Of a stretch of DNA of 64,000 bases, positions 52,435 through 62,833 are shown piece after piece. Position 1 is the first letter of the stretch, and every line of letters begins with the position of its first letter. Below the pieces are notes generated by a model. It saw only the letters and a program-made list of their open reading frames with translations. It had not been told where the DNA came from and ran no database searches. Origin of the DNA: Streptomyces sp. 2114.4 (GTDB taxonomy: Bacteria > Actinomycetota > Actinomycetes > Streptomycetales > Streptomycetaceae); assembly GCF_900187385.1 (NCBI RefSeq), contig NZ_FYEY01000001.1:5518001-5582000 (forward strand). Direction: 5' to 3'. Made by a program: the position numbers and the translations under genes.

Positions 52435-53766
52435 GTGCGTGAATACCTGCTGACGCTGTGCGTCACGGCCGCGGTGACCTACCTGCTGACCGGGCCGGTA
52501 CGGAAGTTCGCGATCGCGGCCGGTGCGATGCCGGAGATCCGCGCCCGCGACGTGCACCGCGAGCCGACACCGCGGCTCGGCGGTATCGCCATGTTCGGCG
52601 GACTGTGCGCCGGTCTGCTGGTGGCCTCGCACCTGACCAACCTCAAGAGCGTCTTCGAGAACTCCGACGAGCCCCGGGCGCTGCTCTCCGGCGCCGCCCT
52701 GATCTGGCTCCTCGGCGTCCTGGACGACAAGTGGGGCGTGGACGCCCTGGTCAAGCTCGGCGGCCAGATGATCGCCGCGGGCGTGATGGTCCTGCAGGGC
52801 CTGACGATCCTCTGGATCCCGATCCCCGGCGTCGGCACGGTCTCGCTGACCCCCATGCAGGGCACCCTGCTGACCGTCGCCCTCGTCGTGATCACCATCA
52901 ACGCGGTGAACTTCGTCGACGGCCTGGACGGCCTCGCCTCCGGCATGGTGTGCATCGCCGCCGCGGCGTTCTTCATGTACGCGTACCGGATGTGGTTCGG
53001 CTACGGCATCGAGGCGGCCGCGCCGGCCACGCTGTTCTCGGTCGTCCTGATGGGCATGTGCCTGGGCTTCCTGCCGCACAACATGCATCCGGCGCGGATC
53101 TTCATGGGTGACTCGGGCTCGATGCTGATCGGCCTGGTGATGGCCGCGGGCGCGGTCTCGGTGACCGGCCAGGTCGACCCGGACCTGCTCAATGTGAAGG
53201 CGGGCGGTCTGCGTGAGGCGACCCACGCGATGGTGCCGGTCTACATCCCGCTGCTGCTGCCCCTGACGGTCATCGCGGTGCCGGTGGCCGACCTGGTCCT
53301 GGCGATCGTGCGGCGTACGTGGAAGGGCCAGTCGCCGTTCGCGGCCGACCGCGGGCACCTGCACCACCGGCTCCTGGAGATCGGGCACTCGCACAGCCGG
53401 GCCGTGCTGATCATGTACTTCTGGTCGGCCCTGATCGCGTTCGGCGCGGTCGCGTACTCGGTGAACAACGCCAGCATGTGGATCGTGCTGGGCATCGTGC
53501 TGCTGAGCGCGGTCGGACTGGTGCTGCTCCTGCTGCCGCGCTTCACCCCGCGCACGCCGCGCTGGGCGGAGTGGATGGTCCCCCCGCGCTACCGCCGGGT
53601 CTCCCGTGCAACCGCTCCGGAGGCGCCGGCCGCGGCGTGGGACGAGGAGAGCGTCACCGGGCCGCAGGAGGAGCGGGAGCCGGTCCCCGCGGGCATCAAC
53701 GGGGCCACCGCGATCGGCGACCGCTCACGCTTCGTGGGACACCGCAGGGCGGACAGTCACCACTGA
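52435..53766 (+). CDS. WecA/TagO-type undecaprenyl-phosphate sugar-1-phosphate transferase
   Basis: Polytopic membrane enzyme of 443 residues that starts a cell-surface glycan by joining a sugar phosphate to the lipid carrier. The family motifs are VHREPTPRLGG, WLLGVLDDKWG, NFVDGLDGLASG, FMGDSGSM and the cytoplasmic HLHHRLL loop. About 11 helices and a polar C-tail of 70 residues are seen. I prefer GTG 52435 (MREYLLTL) to ATG 52423. A 12-codon frame from 52404 overlaps the start and may be a leader. It may supply the LCP enzyme upstream. Confidence 0.93.
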   Translation: MREYLLTLCVTAAVTYLLTGPVRKFAIAAGAMPEIRARDVHREPTPRLGGIAMFGGLCAGLLVASHLTNLKSVFENSDEPRALLSGAALIWLLGVLDDKWGVDALVKLGGQMIAAGVMVLQGLTILWIPIPGVGTVSLTPMQGTLLTVALVVITINAVNFVDGLDGLASGMVCIAAAAFFMYAYRMWFGYGIEAAAPATLFSVVLMGMCLGFLPHNMHPARIFMGDSGSMLIGLVMAAGAVSVTGQVDPDLLNVKAGGLREATHAMVPVYIPLLLPLTVIAVPVADLVLAIVRRTWKGQSPFAADRGHLHHRLLEIGHSHSRAVLIMYFWSALIAFGAVAYSVNNASMWIVLGIVLLSAVGLVLLLLPRFTPRTPRWAEWMVPPRYRRVSRATAPEAPAAAWDEESVTGPQEEREPVPAGINGATAIGDRSRFVGHRRADSHH

Positions 53767-53916
53767 TCCGCACCGTCGGTCGCCCGAACGTGCTACAGGA
53801 ATCGGGTCGGTTGACCCCATACCAGACATAAAGCTGGCTGTCCGTGCACCAACGCGCACGTTCACGCTCAGGTGTGACAGGGTCCACACGAACCAGGTAA
53901 AGACCTCATCAAATAG

Positions 53917-53936
53917 TTTGTGATACCGTTCACGAA
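53917..53936. promoter_or_regulatory. Rex- or CRP-like operator before the ATP synthase operon
   Basis: TTTGTGA, six bases, TCACGAA is an inverted repeat with six of seven arm positions matching. The core TGTGA, N6, TCACG fits both the Rex operator (TGTGA, N6, TCACA) and the CRP site form. It lies 120 bases before atpI. Rex would tie ATP synthase expression to the NADH/NAD ratio. Confidence 0.55.
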
Positions 53937-54055
53937 ACCCGGCGATAGAGCCGAAGGGTCGTAGTGCGACTGCCCTTGGGCCGCAGGTTCCGCCTCAGGC
54001 CGGGTCTACGCTCGTCCATGACGACACACCCCACATCTTTTGCCGGAGCGCCGCC

Positions 54056-54493
54056 ATGCAGTCGAATGACGCCCGACTACTCCTTCACGCCGTTGTGCCC
54101 ACCCTCGCCGCCGGCGCTGTCGCCGTTGCCGTGAGTGCTGTGGTCGCCGGTGTGGCGGGAGCGCTCGGCGCCGTCATCGGGACCGCGCTGGTGGTGCTCG
54201 TCATGGGGGCCGGTCTCGTGGTCCTCCAGAAGACCGCGAAGAACCACCCGCAGCTGTTCCAGATGATGGGTCTGTTGCTGTACACGGTGCAGATCCTGTT
54301 CGTGGCGGTCTTCCTGATCGCGTTCAAGGGCACCACGCTCTTCGACACCAAGGCATTTGCGTTCACCCTGCTCGGCGCCACCCTCGTGTGGATCGCGGCA
54401 CAGACCCGCGGTCATATGAAGGCGAAGATTCTGTATGTGGAACCCGACTCCGCCGAAACGAAGAAGGCGGAGACGGCGGGGTCGCCGACGTGA
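54056..54493 (+). CDS. atpI: ATP synthase protein I
   Basis: Small membrane protein of 145 residues with four transmembrane helices, the first gene of the operon. AtpI helps c-ring assembly in other bacteria. The sequence is weakly conserved, and the call rests on topology and its place before atpB. The ATG at 54056 has GGAG eight bases upstream. A 264-base gap before atpB may hold another promoter. Confidence 0.85.
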   Translation: MQSNDARLLLHAVVPTLAAGAVAVAVSAVVAGVAGALGAVIGTALVVLVMGAGLVVLQKTAKNHPQLFQMMGLLLYTVQILFVAVFLIAFKGTTLFDTKAFAFTLLGATLVWIAAQTRGHMKAKILYVEPDSAETKKAETAGSPT

Positions 54494-54757
54494 CACGTAG
54501 GGCCGAGATAAATGCCCTCTTGCGGGCCTGCTATCGTCCGGTTTCAACTGCGGCACAGTTGGCGCAGGCGGCTGAGCTCCCGGGTTCCACTCGATGGAAT
54601 GGGCGGTTCTCGCGGCCGATGCCTGTGATGTGGCAGGGCCCAGCGCCCGCCCGCCGCCCCCAAATCCGTAAGACCAGTCCAGTGCCGCTCCGTGGCTCAA
54701 CGCCGCGCCGACACAACGAGGTTGCCGTACCCATGCGCCACGCTGAAGGAGCTCGCG

Positions 54758-55567
54758 GTGAGTGCTGAAACGATGCTCGCCTTCGAGACCGACTGCCACA
54801 TTTTTTCCGGCTGTGGCTTCGAGGCCCCGGGCCTTCATTCGTTCGTCTTCAAGCCCCTGTTCACCGTCGGTGGCTACGAGTTCAACAAGCCGATGCTGCT
54901 GGCGTTCCTCAGCACGATCGTCGTGGTGTGGTTCTTCTGGGCCGCATTCGGCCGGGCCAAGGTGGTGCCCGGAAAGCTCCAGATGGTTGGCGAGGCGGGC
55001 TACGACTTCGTGCGCCGCGGGCTCGTCTATGACGCGCTCGGCAAGAAGGAGGGCGACAAGTACGTCCCCTTCATGGTCTCGCTGTTCTTCTTCGTGTGGA
55101 TCATGAACATTTGGTCCATCGTCCCGGTGATGGCGTTTCCGGTGACATCGGTCATCGCCTTCCCGATGGGCCTTGCCCTGGTGGTCTATGTCCTTTGGCT
55201 GAGCCTGACGTTCAAGAAGCAGGGCTTCGTCGGCGGCCTGAAGAACATCACGGGTTACGACAAGTCGCTCGGCTGGGTGCTGCCGCTGATCATGGTGCTC
55301 GAACTGCTCCAGCACCTGATCATCCGCCCGTTCACGCACGCGGTCCGGCTCTTCGCGAACATGTTCGCCGGTCACCTGCTGATCCTGCTGTTCACCCTTG
55401 CCAGCTGGTACCTGCTGAACGGCATCGGCATCGTCTACGCGGGCGCGTCCTTCGTGATGACGATCGTGATGACCGCCTTCGAGCTCTTCATTCAGGCCGT
55501 CCAGGCGTATGTCTTCGTCCTCCTGGCCTGCAACTACGTCCAGGGCGCGCTCGCCGAGCACCACTGA
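54758..55567 (+). CDS. atpB: ATP synthase F0 subunit a
   Basis: Membrane subunit of the proton channel, 269 residues, with five or six helices. The essential Arg lies in HAVRLFANMFAGH, and the last helices (FELFIQAVQAYVFVLL) are typical. The GTG at 54758 has AAGGAG six bases upstream; an earlier in-frame ATG would add 22 residues without a good ribosome site. atpE follows after 77 bases. Confidence 0.97.
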   Translation: MSAETMLAFETDCHIFSGCGFEAPGLHSFVFKPLFTVGGYEFNKPMLLAFLSTIVVVWFFWAAFGRAKVVPGKLQMVGEAGYDFVRRGLVYDALGKKEGDKYVPFMVSLFFFVWIMNIWSIVPVMAFPVTSVIAFPMGLALVVYVLWLSLTFKKQGFVGGLKNITGYDKSLGWVLPLIMVLELLQHLIIRPFTHAVRLFANMFAGHLLILLFTLASWYLLNGIGIVYAGASFVMTIVMTAFELFIQAVQAYVFVLLACNYVQGALAEHH

Positions 55568-55644
55568 GCACCCTCGCCTCCCAGCCCAACAGCTGTCCGG
55601 TGGCCAACCCCCACCGGTCCGTGAAATGAGAAGGAAGTAACGGC

Positions 55645-55905
55645 ATGTCCGCTGCTCTCGAAATGGTCAACCTCGCCGCCGGCTCTGCCAAGACCAACGT
55701 CGTCGGCAACGTCGCCTCGATCGGTTACGGCCTCGCCGCGATTGGCCCCGGCGTCGGCGTCGGCATCATCTTCGGTAACGGCACCCAGGCCCTGGCCCGT
55801 CAGCCCGAGGCTGCCGGCCTGATCCGTACCAACCAGATCATGGGTTTCGCCTTCTGTGAGGCGCTCGCCCTGATCGGCATCGTCATGGGCTTCGTTTACC
55901 AGTAA
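55645..55905 (+). CDS. atpE: ATP synthase F0 subunit c
   Basis: Hairpin membrane protein of 86 residues that forms the proton-driven ring. The helix-1 GVGVGIIFGNG glycine motif, the polar loop ARQPEA and the proton-binding Glu72 (FAFCEALAL) are present; the ion ligand pattern is for protons. The ATG at 55645 has AAGGAA at good distance. Confidence 0.98.
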   Translation: MSAALEMVNLAAGSAKTNVVGNVASIGYGLAAIGPGVGVGIIFGNGTQALARQPEAAGLIRTNQIMGFAFCEALALIGIVMGFVYQ

Positions 55906-55946
55906 ACGAACCCCTCGACTATCCCATTCAGACGGAAGGCACTGAT

Positions 55947-56513
55947 GTGAACGCCCTGGCGAACATGGCGGCGGAGGTTCCCGAGAACCCCCTGGTCCCG
56001 CCGATTCCAGAGCTGGTCATCGGCCTGATCGCCTTCTTCATCGTCTTCGGCATCCTGGCCAAGAAGCTCCTCCCGAACATCAACAAGGTTCTGGAAGAGC
56101 GCCGGACGCTCATCGAAGGCCGCATGGAGGAAGCCGAGGCGGCTCAGGCCGAAGCTCAGCAGGTACTCACGGACTACCGGGCACAGCTGGCCGACGCCCG
56201 CCACGAGGCCGCGCGACTGCGCCAGGAGGCGCAGGAGCAGGGTGCGACTCTCATTGCTGAGATGCGCGCCGAGGGCCAGCGGCAGCGCGAGGAGATCATC
56301 GCTGCCGGTCACGCCCAGATCGAGGCGGACCGGAAGCAGGCTGCGCAGGCGCTGCGCCAGGACGTGGGCAAGCTCGCCGTCGACCTGGCCGGCAAGCTCG
56401 TCGGGGAGTCCCTCGAGGACCACGCCCGGCAGAGCCGGACCATCGACCGCTTCCTCGACGACGTCGAGGCCAAGGCGGCGTCCGACGCGACGAAGGCTGA
56501 GGCCGGACGATGA
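55947..56513 (+). CDS. atpF: ATP synthase F0 subunit b
   Basis: Stator protein of 188 residues with one N-terminal membrane helix (about 24-42) and a long Ala/Glu/Arg-rich coiled coil. The GTG at 55947 has GGAAGG upstream. It is a single-b arrangement without a separate b' gene. The stop overlaps the atpH start (ATGA). Confidence 0.97.
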   Translation: MNALANMAAEVPENPLVPPIPELVIGLIAFFIVFGILAKKLLPNINKVLEERRTLIEGRMEEAEAAQAEAQQVLTDYRAQLADARHEAARLRQEAQEQGATLIAEMRAEGQRQREEIIAAGHAQIEADRKQAAQALRQDVGKLAVDLAGKLVGESLEDHARQSRTIDRFLDDVEAKAASDATKAEAGR

Positions 56514-57325
56514 ACGGAGCGAGCCGCGAGGCACTCGCCTCCGCACGCGAGCAGTTCAACGCGCTGACGGATGACACCTCCGTCGACGCCGCGAAGCTCG
56601 CCGAGGAGCTGGCTGCCGTCACCGCTCTGCTCGACCGCGAGGTGTCGCTGCGTCGGGTCCTGACCGACCCGGCGCAGGCCGCCGAAGCGCGCGCCGAACT
56701 GGCCGGACGACTGCTGGGCAACCAGGTGGGCGGCCCGGCCGTCGACCTGGTGTCCGGCATGGTCCGCGCCCGCTGGTCGGGTTCGCGTGACCTGACCGAC
56801 TCGCTCGAGGAGCTGGCCTACAGCGCCGACCTCGTCGCCGCGCAGCGGGCCGGCCAGCTCGACGACGTCGAGGACGAGCTCTTCCGGTTCGGCCGCATCG
56901 TCAGCTCCAACGGCGAGCTGCGCGGTGCGCTGACCGACCGGAACGCGACGGTCGCGGCCAAGACGGAGCTGCTGCGTGCGCTGCTGGGCGGCCGGGCCAA
57001 CCCGGTCACCGAGCGCATCGTGATCCGTCTTGTCGTACAGCCGCGGGGCCGTAGCCTGGAAGCGGGGCTCGACGCCCTCTCCAAGCTGGCGGCGAGCCGC
57101 CGGGACCGGATGGTCGCGGTGGTCACCTCCGCGGTGCCCCTCAGTGAAGGGCAGCGGCAGCGCCTGGGCGCTTCCCTGGCGCAGCTGTACGGACGGCAGG
57201 TCCACCTGAACCTCGACGTGGACCCCGAGGTCCTCGGCGGAGTCCAGGTCCGGATCGGCGACGAGGTCATCAACGGAACCATCGCGGCGCGCCTCGAAGA
57301 GGCGGACCGGCGGATGGCCGGCTGA
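56510..57325 (+). CDS. atpH: ATP synthase F1 subunit delta
   Basis: Peripheral stator protein of 271 residues joining b to the alpha subunits. It is about 90 residues longer than the usual 180, as is common in actinobacteria. The C-terminal half holds the typical segments (LVVQPRGRSLEAGLDALSKL in part, TSAVPLSEGQRQRL, GGVQVRIGDEVINGTI). The ATG at 56510 overlaps the atpF stop. Confidence 0.96.
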   Translation: MNGASREALASAREQFNALTDDTSVDAAKLAEELAAVTALLDREVSLRRVLTDPAQAAEARAELAGRLLGNQVGGPAVDLVSGMVRARWSGSRDLTDSLEELAYSADLVAAQRAGQLDDVEDELFRFGRIVSSNGELRGALTDRNATVAAKTELLRALLGGRANPVTERIVIRLVVQPRGRSLEAGLDALSKLAASRRDRMVAVVTSAVPLSEGQRQRLGASLAQLYGRQVHLNLDVDPEVLGGVQVRIGDEVINGTIAARLEEADRRMAG

Positions 57326-57381
57326 CCCAGCCACACCAACTCAAGAGCTGCACAACCGGCGGTCGGACGCCGGACCAGCCG

Positions 57382-57401
57382 GCCGGACCACACGGTCCGG
57401 C
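57382..57401 (+). other. hairpin in the atpH-atpA gap
   Basis: GCCGGACC, four bases, GGTCCGGC is a perfect stem in the 217-base gap. More CCGGACC and GGTCCGG copies nearby allow other pairings, and a GGGGG/CCCCC stem lies at 57479-57493. The structure may tune or process the mRNA between atpH and atpA. Confidence 0.45.
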
Positions 57402-57542
57402 TTGCGGTCCGGGCGAAGCCCCGGGGACCAGCACAAGCATGACGGCGGCCCGAGTTGGGCCGTAAGCGGAAACCCCCTGGGGGACAGACCCCCGGACACC
57501 CGCAAGTAACTTCGGGCCCAACAAGGAGAGCAGGGAACCCAG

Positions 57543-59135
57543 ATGGCGGAGCTCACGATCCGGCCGGAGGAGATCCGGGACGCGCTGGAGAACTTCGTCC
57601 AGGCGTACAAGCCGGACGCGGCCTCGCGCGAGGAGGTCGGCACGGTAAGCGAGGCCGGAGACGGCATCGCGAAGGTCGAGGGCCTTCCCTCGGCAATGGC
57701 GAACGAGCTGCTGAAGTTCGAGGACGGCACGCTCGGTCTTGCGCTGAACCTGGAAGAGCGCGAGATCGGTGCGGTGGTCCTCGGTGAGTTCAGCGGCATC
57801 GAGGAGGGCCAGCCGGTGCAGCGCACCGGTGAGGTGCTCTCGGTCGCCGTGGGCGAGGGCTACCTCGGCCGCGTCGTCGACCCGCTGGGCAACCCGATCG
57901 ACGGCCTCGGCGAGATCGAGTCCGAGGACCGCCGCGCCCTGGAGCTGCAGGCCCCGGGCGTCATGGTCCGTAAGTCGGTCCACGAGCCGATGGAGACCGG
58001 CTACAAGGCCGTCGACTCGATGGTGCCGATCGGCCGTGGCCAGCGTCAGCTGATCATTGGTGACCGCCAGACCGGCAAGACCGCCCTGGCCGTCGACACG
58101 ATCATCAACCAGCGCGACAACTGGCGCTCGGGCGACCCGAAGAAGCAGGTCCGCTGCATCTACGTCGCCATCGGCCAGAAGGGCTCCACCATCGCGTCCG
58201 TGCGCGGTGCGCTGGAGGAGGCCGGCGCCCTGGAGTACACCACCATCGTCGCCGCCCCGGCGTCCGACCCGGCGGGCTTCAAGTACCTGGCGCCCTACAC
58301 CGGCTCGGCCATCGGCCAGCACTGGATGTACCAGGGCAAGCACGTCCTGATCATCTTCGACGACCTCTCGAAGCAGGCCGACGCCTACCGCGCCGTGTCC
58401 CTGCTGCTGCGCCGTCCGCCGGGCCGTGAGGCCTACCCGGGCGACGTCTTCTACCTGCACTCGCGTCTGCTGGAGCGCTGCGCCAAGCTCTCCGACGAGA
58501 TGGGCGCCGGCTCGATGACCGGTCTGCCGATCGTCGAGACCAAGGCGAACGACGTGTCGGCGTTCATCCCGACCAACGTCATCTCCATCACCGACGGCCA
58601 GTGCTTCCTGGAGTCGGACCTCTTCAACGCGGGCCAGCGCCCGGCGCTGAACGTGGGTATCTCCGTCTCCCGTGTCGGTGGCTCGGCCCAGCACAAGGCC
58701 ATGAAGCAGGTCTCCGGCCGGCTCCGCGTGGACCTCGCCCAGTACCGCGAGCTGGAGGCCTTCGCCGCCTTCGGTTCCGACCTGGACGCGGCCTCCAAGC
58801 AGCAGCTGGAGCGCGGCAAGCGGATGACCGAACTGCTCAAGCAGGGTCAGTACGCTCCGTACGCCACCGAGGACCAGGTCGTCTCCGTCTGGGCCGGCAC
58901 CAACGGCAAGATGGACGACGTTCCGGTCGAGGACATCCGCCGCTTCGAGCGGGAGCTCCTCGACCACCTGCACCGGGAGAAGAAGGACCTCCTGACCAGC
59001 ATCCGCGAGGGCGGCAAGATGTCCGACGACACCATCGGCGCGATCGCCGAGGCCGTCGACGGCTTCAAGCGGCAGTTCGAGACCTCGGACGGCAAGCTGC
59101 TCGGCGAGGACGCCCCGGCCGGCACCAGCAAGTGA
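57543..59135 (+). CDS. atpA: ATP synthase F1 subunit alpha
   Basis: Non-catalytic nucleotide-binding subunit of F1, 530 residues. The P-loop is GDRQTGKTA, the alpha-type signature is RRPPGREAYPGD, and the arginine finger lies in ISVSRVGGSAQ. The ATG at 57543 follows a G-rich site; AAGGAGAG also lies about 16 bases upstream. It is separated from atpH by 217 bases with hairpins. Confidence 0.98.
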   Translation: MAELTIRPEEIRDALENFVQAYKPDAASREEVGTVSEAGDGIAKVEGLPSAMANELLKFEDGTLGLALNLEEREIGAVVLGEFSGIEEGQPVQRTGEVLSVAVGEGYLGRVVDPLGNPIDGLGEIESEDRRALELQAPGVMVRKSVHEPMETGYKAVDSMVPIGRGQRQLIIGDRQTGKTALAVDTIINQRDNWRSGDPKKQVRCIYVAIGQKGSTIASVRGALEEAGALEYTTIVAAPASDPAGFKYLAPYTGSAIGQHWMYQGKHVLIIFDDLSKQADAYRAVSLLLRRPPGREAYPGDVFYLHSRLLERCAKLSDEMGAGSMTGLPIVETKANDVSAFIPTNVISITDGQCFLESDLFNAGQRPALNVGISVSRVGGSAQHKAMKQVSGRLRVDLAQYRELEAFAAFGSDLDAASKQQLERGKRMTELLKQGQYAPYATEDQVVSVWAGTNGKMDDVPVEDIRRFERELLDHLHREKKDLLTSIREGGKMSDDTIGAIAEAVDGFKRQFETSDGKLLGEDAPAGTSK

Positions 59136-59155
59136 CGACGGAAGGGACCTGATCC

Positions 59156-60076
59156 ATGGGAGCCAAGCTCCGGGTCTACAAGCGTCGCATCCGCTCCGTC
59201 ACCGCGACCAAGAAGATCACCAAGGCGATGGAGATGATCGCCGCCTCGCGCGTCGTCAAGGCGCAGCGCCAGGTGGCGGCGTCGACGCCGTACGCGAGTG
59301 AACTGACCCGCGCGGTGACAGCGGTTGCCACGGGCTCGAACACCCAGCACCCGCTGACGACGGAGGCGGAGCGTCCCTCGCGGGCCGCGCTGCTGCTCAT
59401 CACGAGCGACCGCGGTCTGGCCGGCGGCTACTCCTCCAACGTCCTCAAGGCCGGTGAGCAGCTCACCGAGCGGCTCAAGGCCGAGGGCAAGGAGGTCGAC
59501 GCCTACATCGTCGGGCGCAAGGGGGTGTCGTACTACAGCTTCCGCGAGCGCAAGGTCGTGGAGTCGTGGACCGGCTTCACCGACAACCCGACGTACGCGG
59601 ACGCCAAGGCGATCGCCGCACCGCTGATCGACGCTGTCCAGCAGGACACCGCCGAGGGCGGCGTGGACGAACTCCACATCGTCTACACCGAGTTCATCTC
59701 GATGATGACGCAGACGGCGCTCGACGACCGGCTGCTGCCGCTCAGCCTCGACAAGGCGGTGGCGGAGTCGGAGGAGTCGGCCAAGGGCGAGATCCTTCCG
59801 CTGTTCGAATTCGAGCCGTCGGCCGAGGACGTCCTCGACGCCCTGCTTCCGCGGTACGTCGAGTCGCGGATCTACAACGCGCTTCTGCAGGCCGCCGCCT
59901 CCAAGCACGCCGCCACGCGTCGTGCGATGAAGTCGGCGACCGACAACGCGGAAGAGCTCATCAAGTCGCTCTCGCGGCTTGCCAACGCGGCCCGACAGGC
60001 CGAAATCACCCAGGAAATCAGCGAGATCGTCGGTGGCGCCAGTGCTCTGGCCGACGCGACCGCGGGGAGTGACTGA
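59156..60076 (+). CDS. atpG: ATP synthase F1 subunit gamma
   Basis: Central shaft protein of 306 residues. The N-terminal helix (KRRIRSVTATKKITKAMEM, within the first 25 residues) and the C-terminal ATDNAEELIKSLSRLANAAR helix fit the family. The ATG at 59156 has AAGGGA eight bases upstream. It is 20 bases after atpA. Confidence 0.98.
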   Translation: MGAKLRVYKRRIRSVTATKKITKAMEMIAASRVVKAQRQVAASTPYASELTRAVTAVATGSNTQHPLTTEAERPSRAALLLITSDRGLAGGYSSNVLKAGEQLTERLKAEGKEVDAYIVGRKGVSYYSFRERKVVESWTGFTDNPTYADAKAIAAPLIDAVQQDTAEGGVDELHIVYTEFISMMTQTALDDRLLPLSLDKAVAESEESAKGEILPLFEFEPSAEDVLDALLPRYVESRIYNALLQAAASKHAATRRAMKSATDNAEELIKSLSRLANAARQAEITQEISEIVGGASALADATAGSD

Positions 60077-60081
60077 CCACT

Positions 60082-61524
<1,443 letters not shown>

Positions 61525-61538
61525 CCCCGGCACCGGTC

Positions 61539-61564
61539 CCGGGGGCGGCCCTGGCCGCCCCCGG
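61539..61564 (+). terminator. strong hairpin between atpD and atpC
   Basis: A 12-bp GC stem (61539-61550 with 61553-61564) lies 15 bases after the atpD stop inside the operon. It could be an attenuator that lowers atpC expression, or an mRNA-stabilising stem. There is no T tract. Confidence 0.6.
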
Positions 61565-61632
61565 CCCGTACGACCACTAGTATTTGACCCAACATCTGCC
61601 GAGCCAGGCAGGTGGAGACCCGAGGAGCCATC

Positions 61633-62016
61633 GTGGCTGAGCTGCACGTCGAGTTGGTCGCCGCGGACCGTCAGGTCTGGTCCGGCGAGGCCAGCCTGGT
61701 CGTCGCGCGCACCTCGTCGGGCGACATCGGCGTCATGCCCGGACACCAGCCGCTGCTCGGCGTGCTGCAGTCGGGCCCGGTGACGATTCGTACGACCGGC
61801 GAGAGCGGGGACGGCACCGTCGTCGCCGCGGTGCACGGCGGCTTCATTTCGTTCGCCGACAACAAGCTGTCTCTGCTCGCGGAGATCGCGGAACTGTCGG
61901 ACGAGATCGATGTCCAGCGCGCTGAGCGGGCCCTGGAGCGAGCGAAGTCGGACGCTGACGCGGCCGCCGAGCGTCGCGCCGATGTCCGGCTGCGTGCGGT
62001 GACGGGCGTTCACTGA
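61633..62016 (+). CDS. atpC: ATP synthase F1 subunit epsilon
   Basis: Regulatory F1 subunit of 127 residues with the N-terminal beta sandwich (LHVELVAADRQVW, GDIGVMPGHQPLLGVL) and a C-terminal helical part (about 85-120). The GTG at 61633 has GAGGAG five bases upstream; the earlier ATG at 61612 lacks a site. It ends the operon. Confidence 0.96.
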   Translation: MAELHVELVAADRQVWSGEASLVVARTSSGDIGVMPGHQPLLGVLQSGPVTIRTTGESGDGTVVAAVHGGFISFADNKLSLLAEIAELSDEIDVQRAERALERAKSDADAAAERRADVRLRAVTGVH

Positions 62017-62164
62017 GCCCCGTCGCCGACGAGATCGATCCTCAGCCGCGGGCTGCCCGGAGTTGTCCGGAGCGGCCCGCGGCTGAGGCAATGCAGATGC
62101 GTTACTCTCCTCCACGCCCGACCGGCGCGGGGGAACCCCCATCGAGGCGAGGAGGTCGGTCGAG

Positions 62165-62608
62165 ATGGTCCTCGCTCTGCTTGTGAGCGGCGTGGTCGTG
62201 GTCCTGGTGCTGCTGGGGCTGTTCGTCTTCGGACTGAGGCGGCGGCTGATCCAGCGGTCCGGTGGCACCTTCGACTGCAGTCTGCGCTGGCATGTGCCGG
62301 AGAACGAGACCGGTGGCAAGGGCTGGATCTACGGTGTGTCGCGCTACAACGGCGACCGGGTCGAATGGTTCCGGGTGTTCTCGTACGCGCCCCGGCCGCG
62401 CCGCCTCCTGGAGCGCTCCGCCATCGAGGTCCTGGAGCGCCGCACCCCGCAGGGTGAGGAAGAGCTGGCGCTGCTCTCCGACTCCATCGTGCTCGCCTGC
62501 CGGCACCGCGGCACCCGCCTGGAACTGGCGATGAGCGAGGACGCGCTCACCGGCTTCCTCGCCTGGCTGGAGGCGGCCCCGCCCGGCCAGAGAGTCAATG
62601 TGGCTTAG
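62165..62608 (+). CDS. DUF2550 family membrane protein
   Basis: Protein of 147 residues with one N-terminal membrane helix (about 2-24) and a cytoplasmic domain of DUF2550 type: GGTFDCSLRW, GWIYGVSRYNGDRVEWFRVFS (in two strands), and a late ELAMSEDALTGFLAWLE. The family stands after the atp operon in many actinobacteria; its function is unknown. The ATG at 62165 has GAGGAGG at nine bases. Confidence 0.88.
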   Translation: MVLALLVSGVVVVLVLLGLFVFGLRRRLIQRSGGTFDCSLRWHVPENETGGKGWIYGVSRYNGDRVEWFRVFSYAPRPRRLLERSAIEVLERRTPQGEEELALLSDSIVLACRHRGTRLELAMSEDALTGFLAWLEAAPPGQRVNVA

Positions 62609-62635
62609 AAAAAAGCGTCTCGCTGGATGGGGGTG

Positions 62636-62656
62636 CCCCCGGACGAAGTCTGGGGG
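62636..62656. repeat. hairpin of a common Streptomyces intergenic type
   Basis: CCCCCGGAC, GAA, GTCTGGGGG forms a nine-pair stem with one G-T pair. I recognise the same element from many Streptomyces intergenic regions. It lies after the DUF2550 gene and may serve as its terminator. Confidence 0.6.
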
Positions 62657-62833
62657 AGGGTGAACGTGGCCTGAATCGGGTGGGCCGGGGAATATCCTCG
62701 GTCGCTGCCGGATTGTGGCCCCGCAAGGGGGCCGTGCGTCCCCTACGGGATGCGTTCGGCCGGCCCCTACGGCTCCGCGGCCGCGGCCTTGTGCGTCGCC
62801 GCCGCGCCACCCCTCCGGGGCCCGCCTCGCCCC

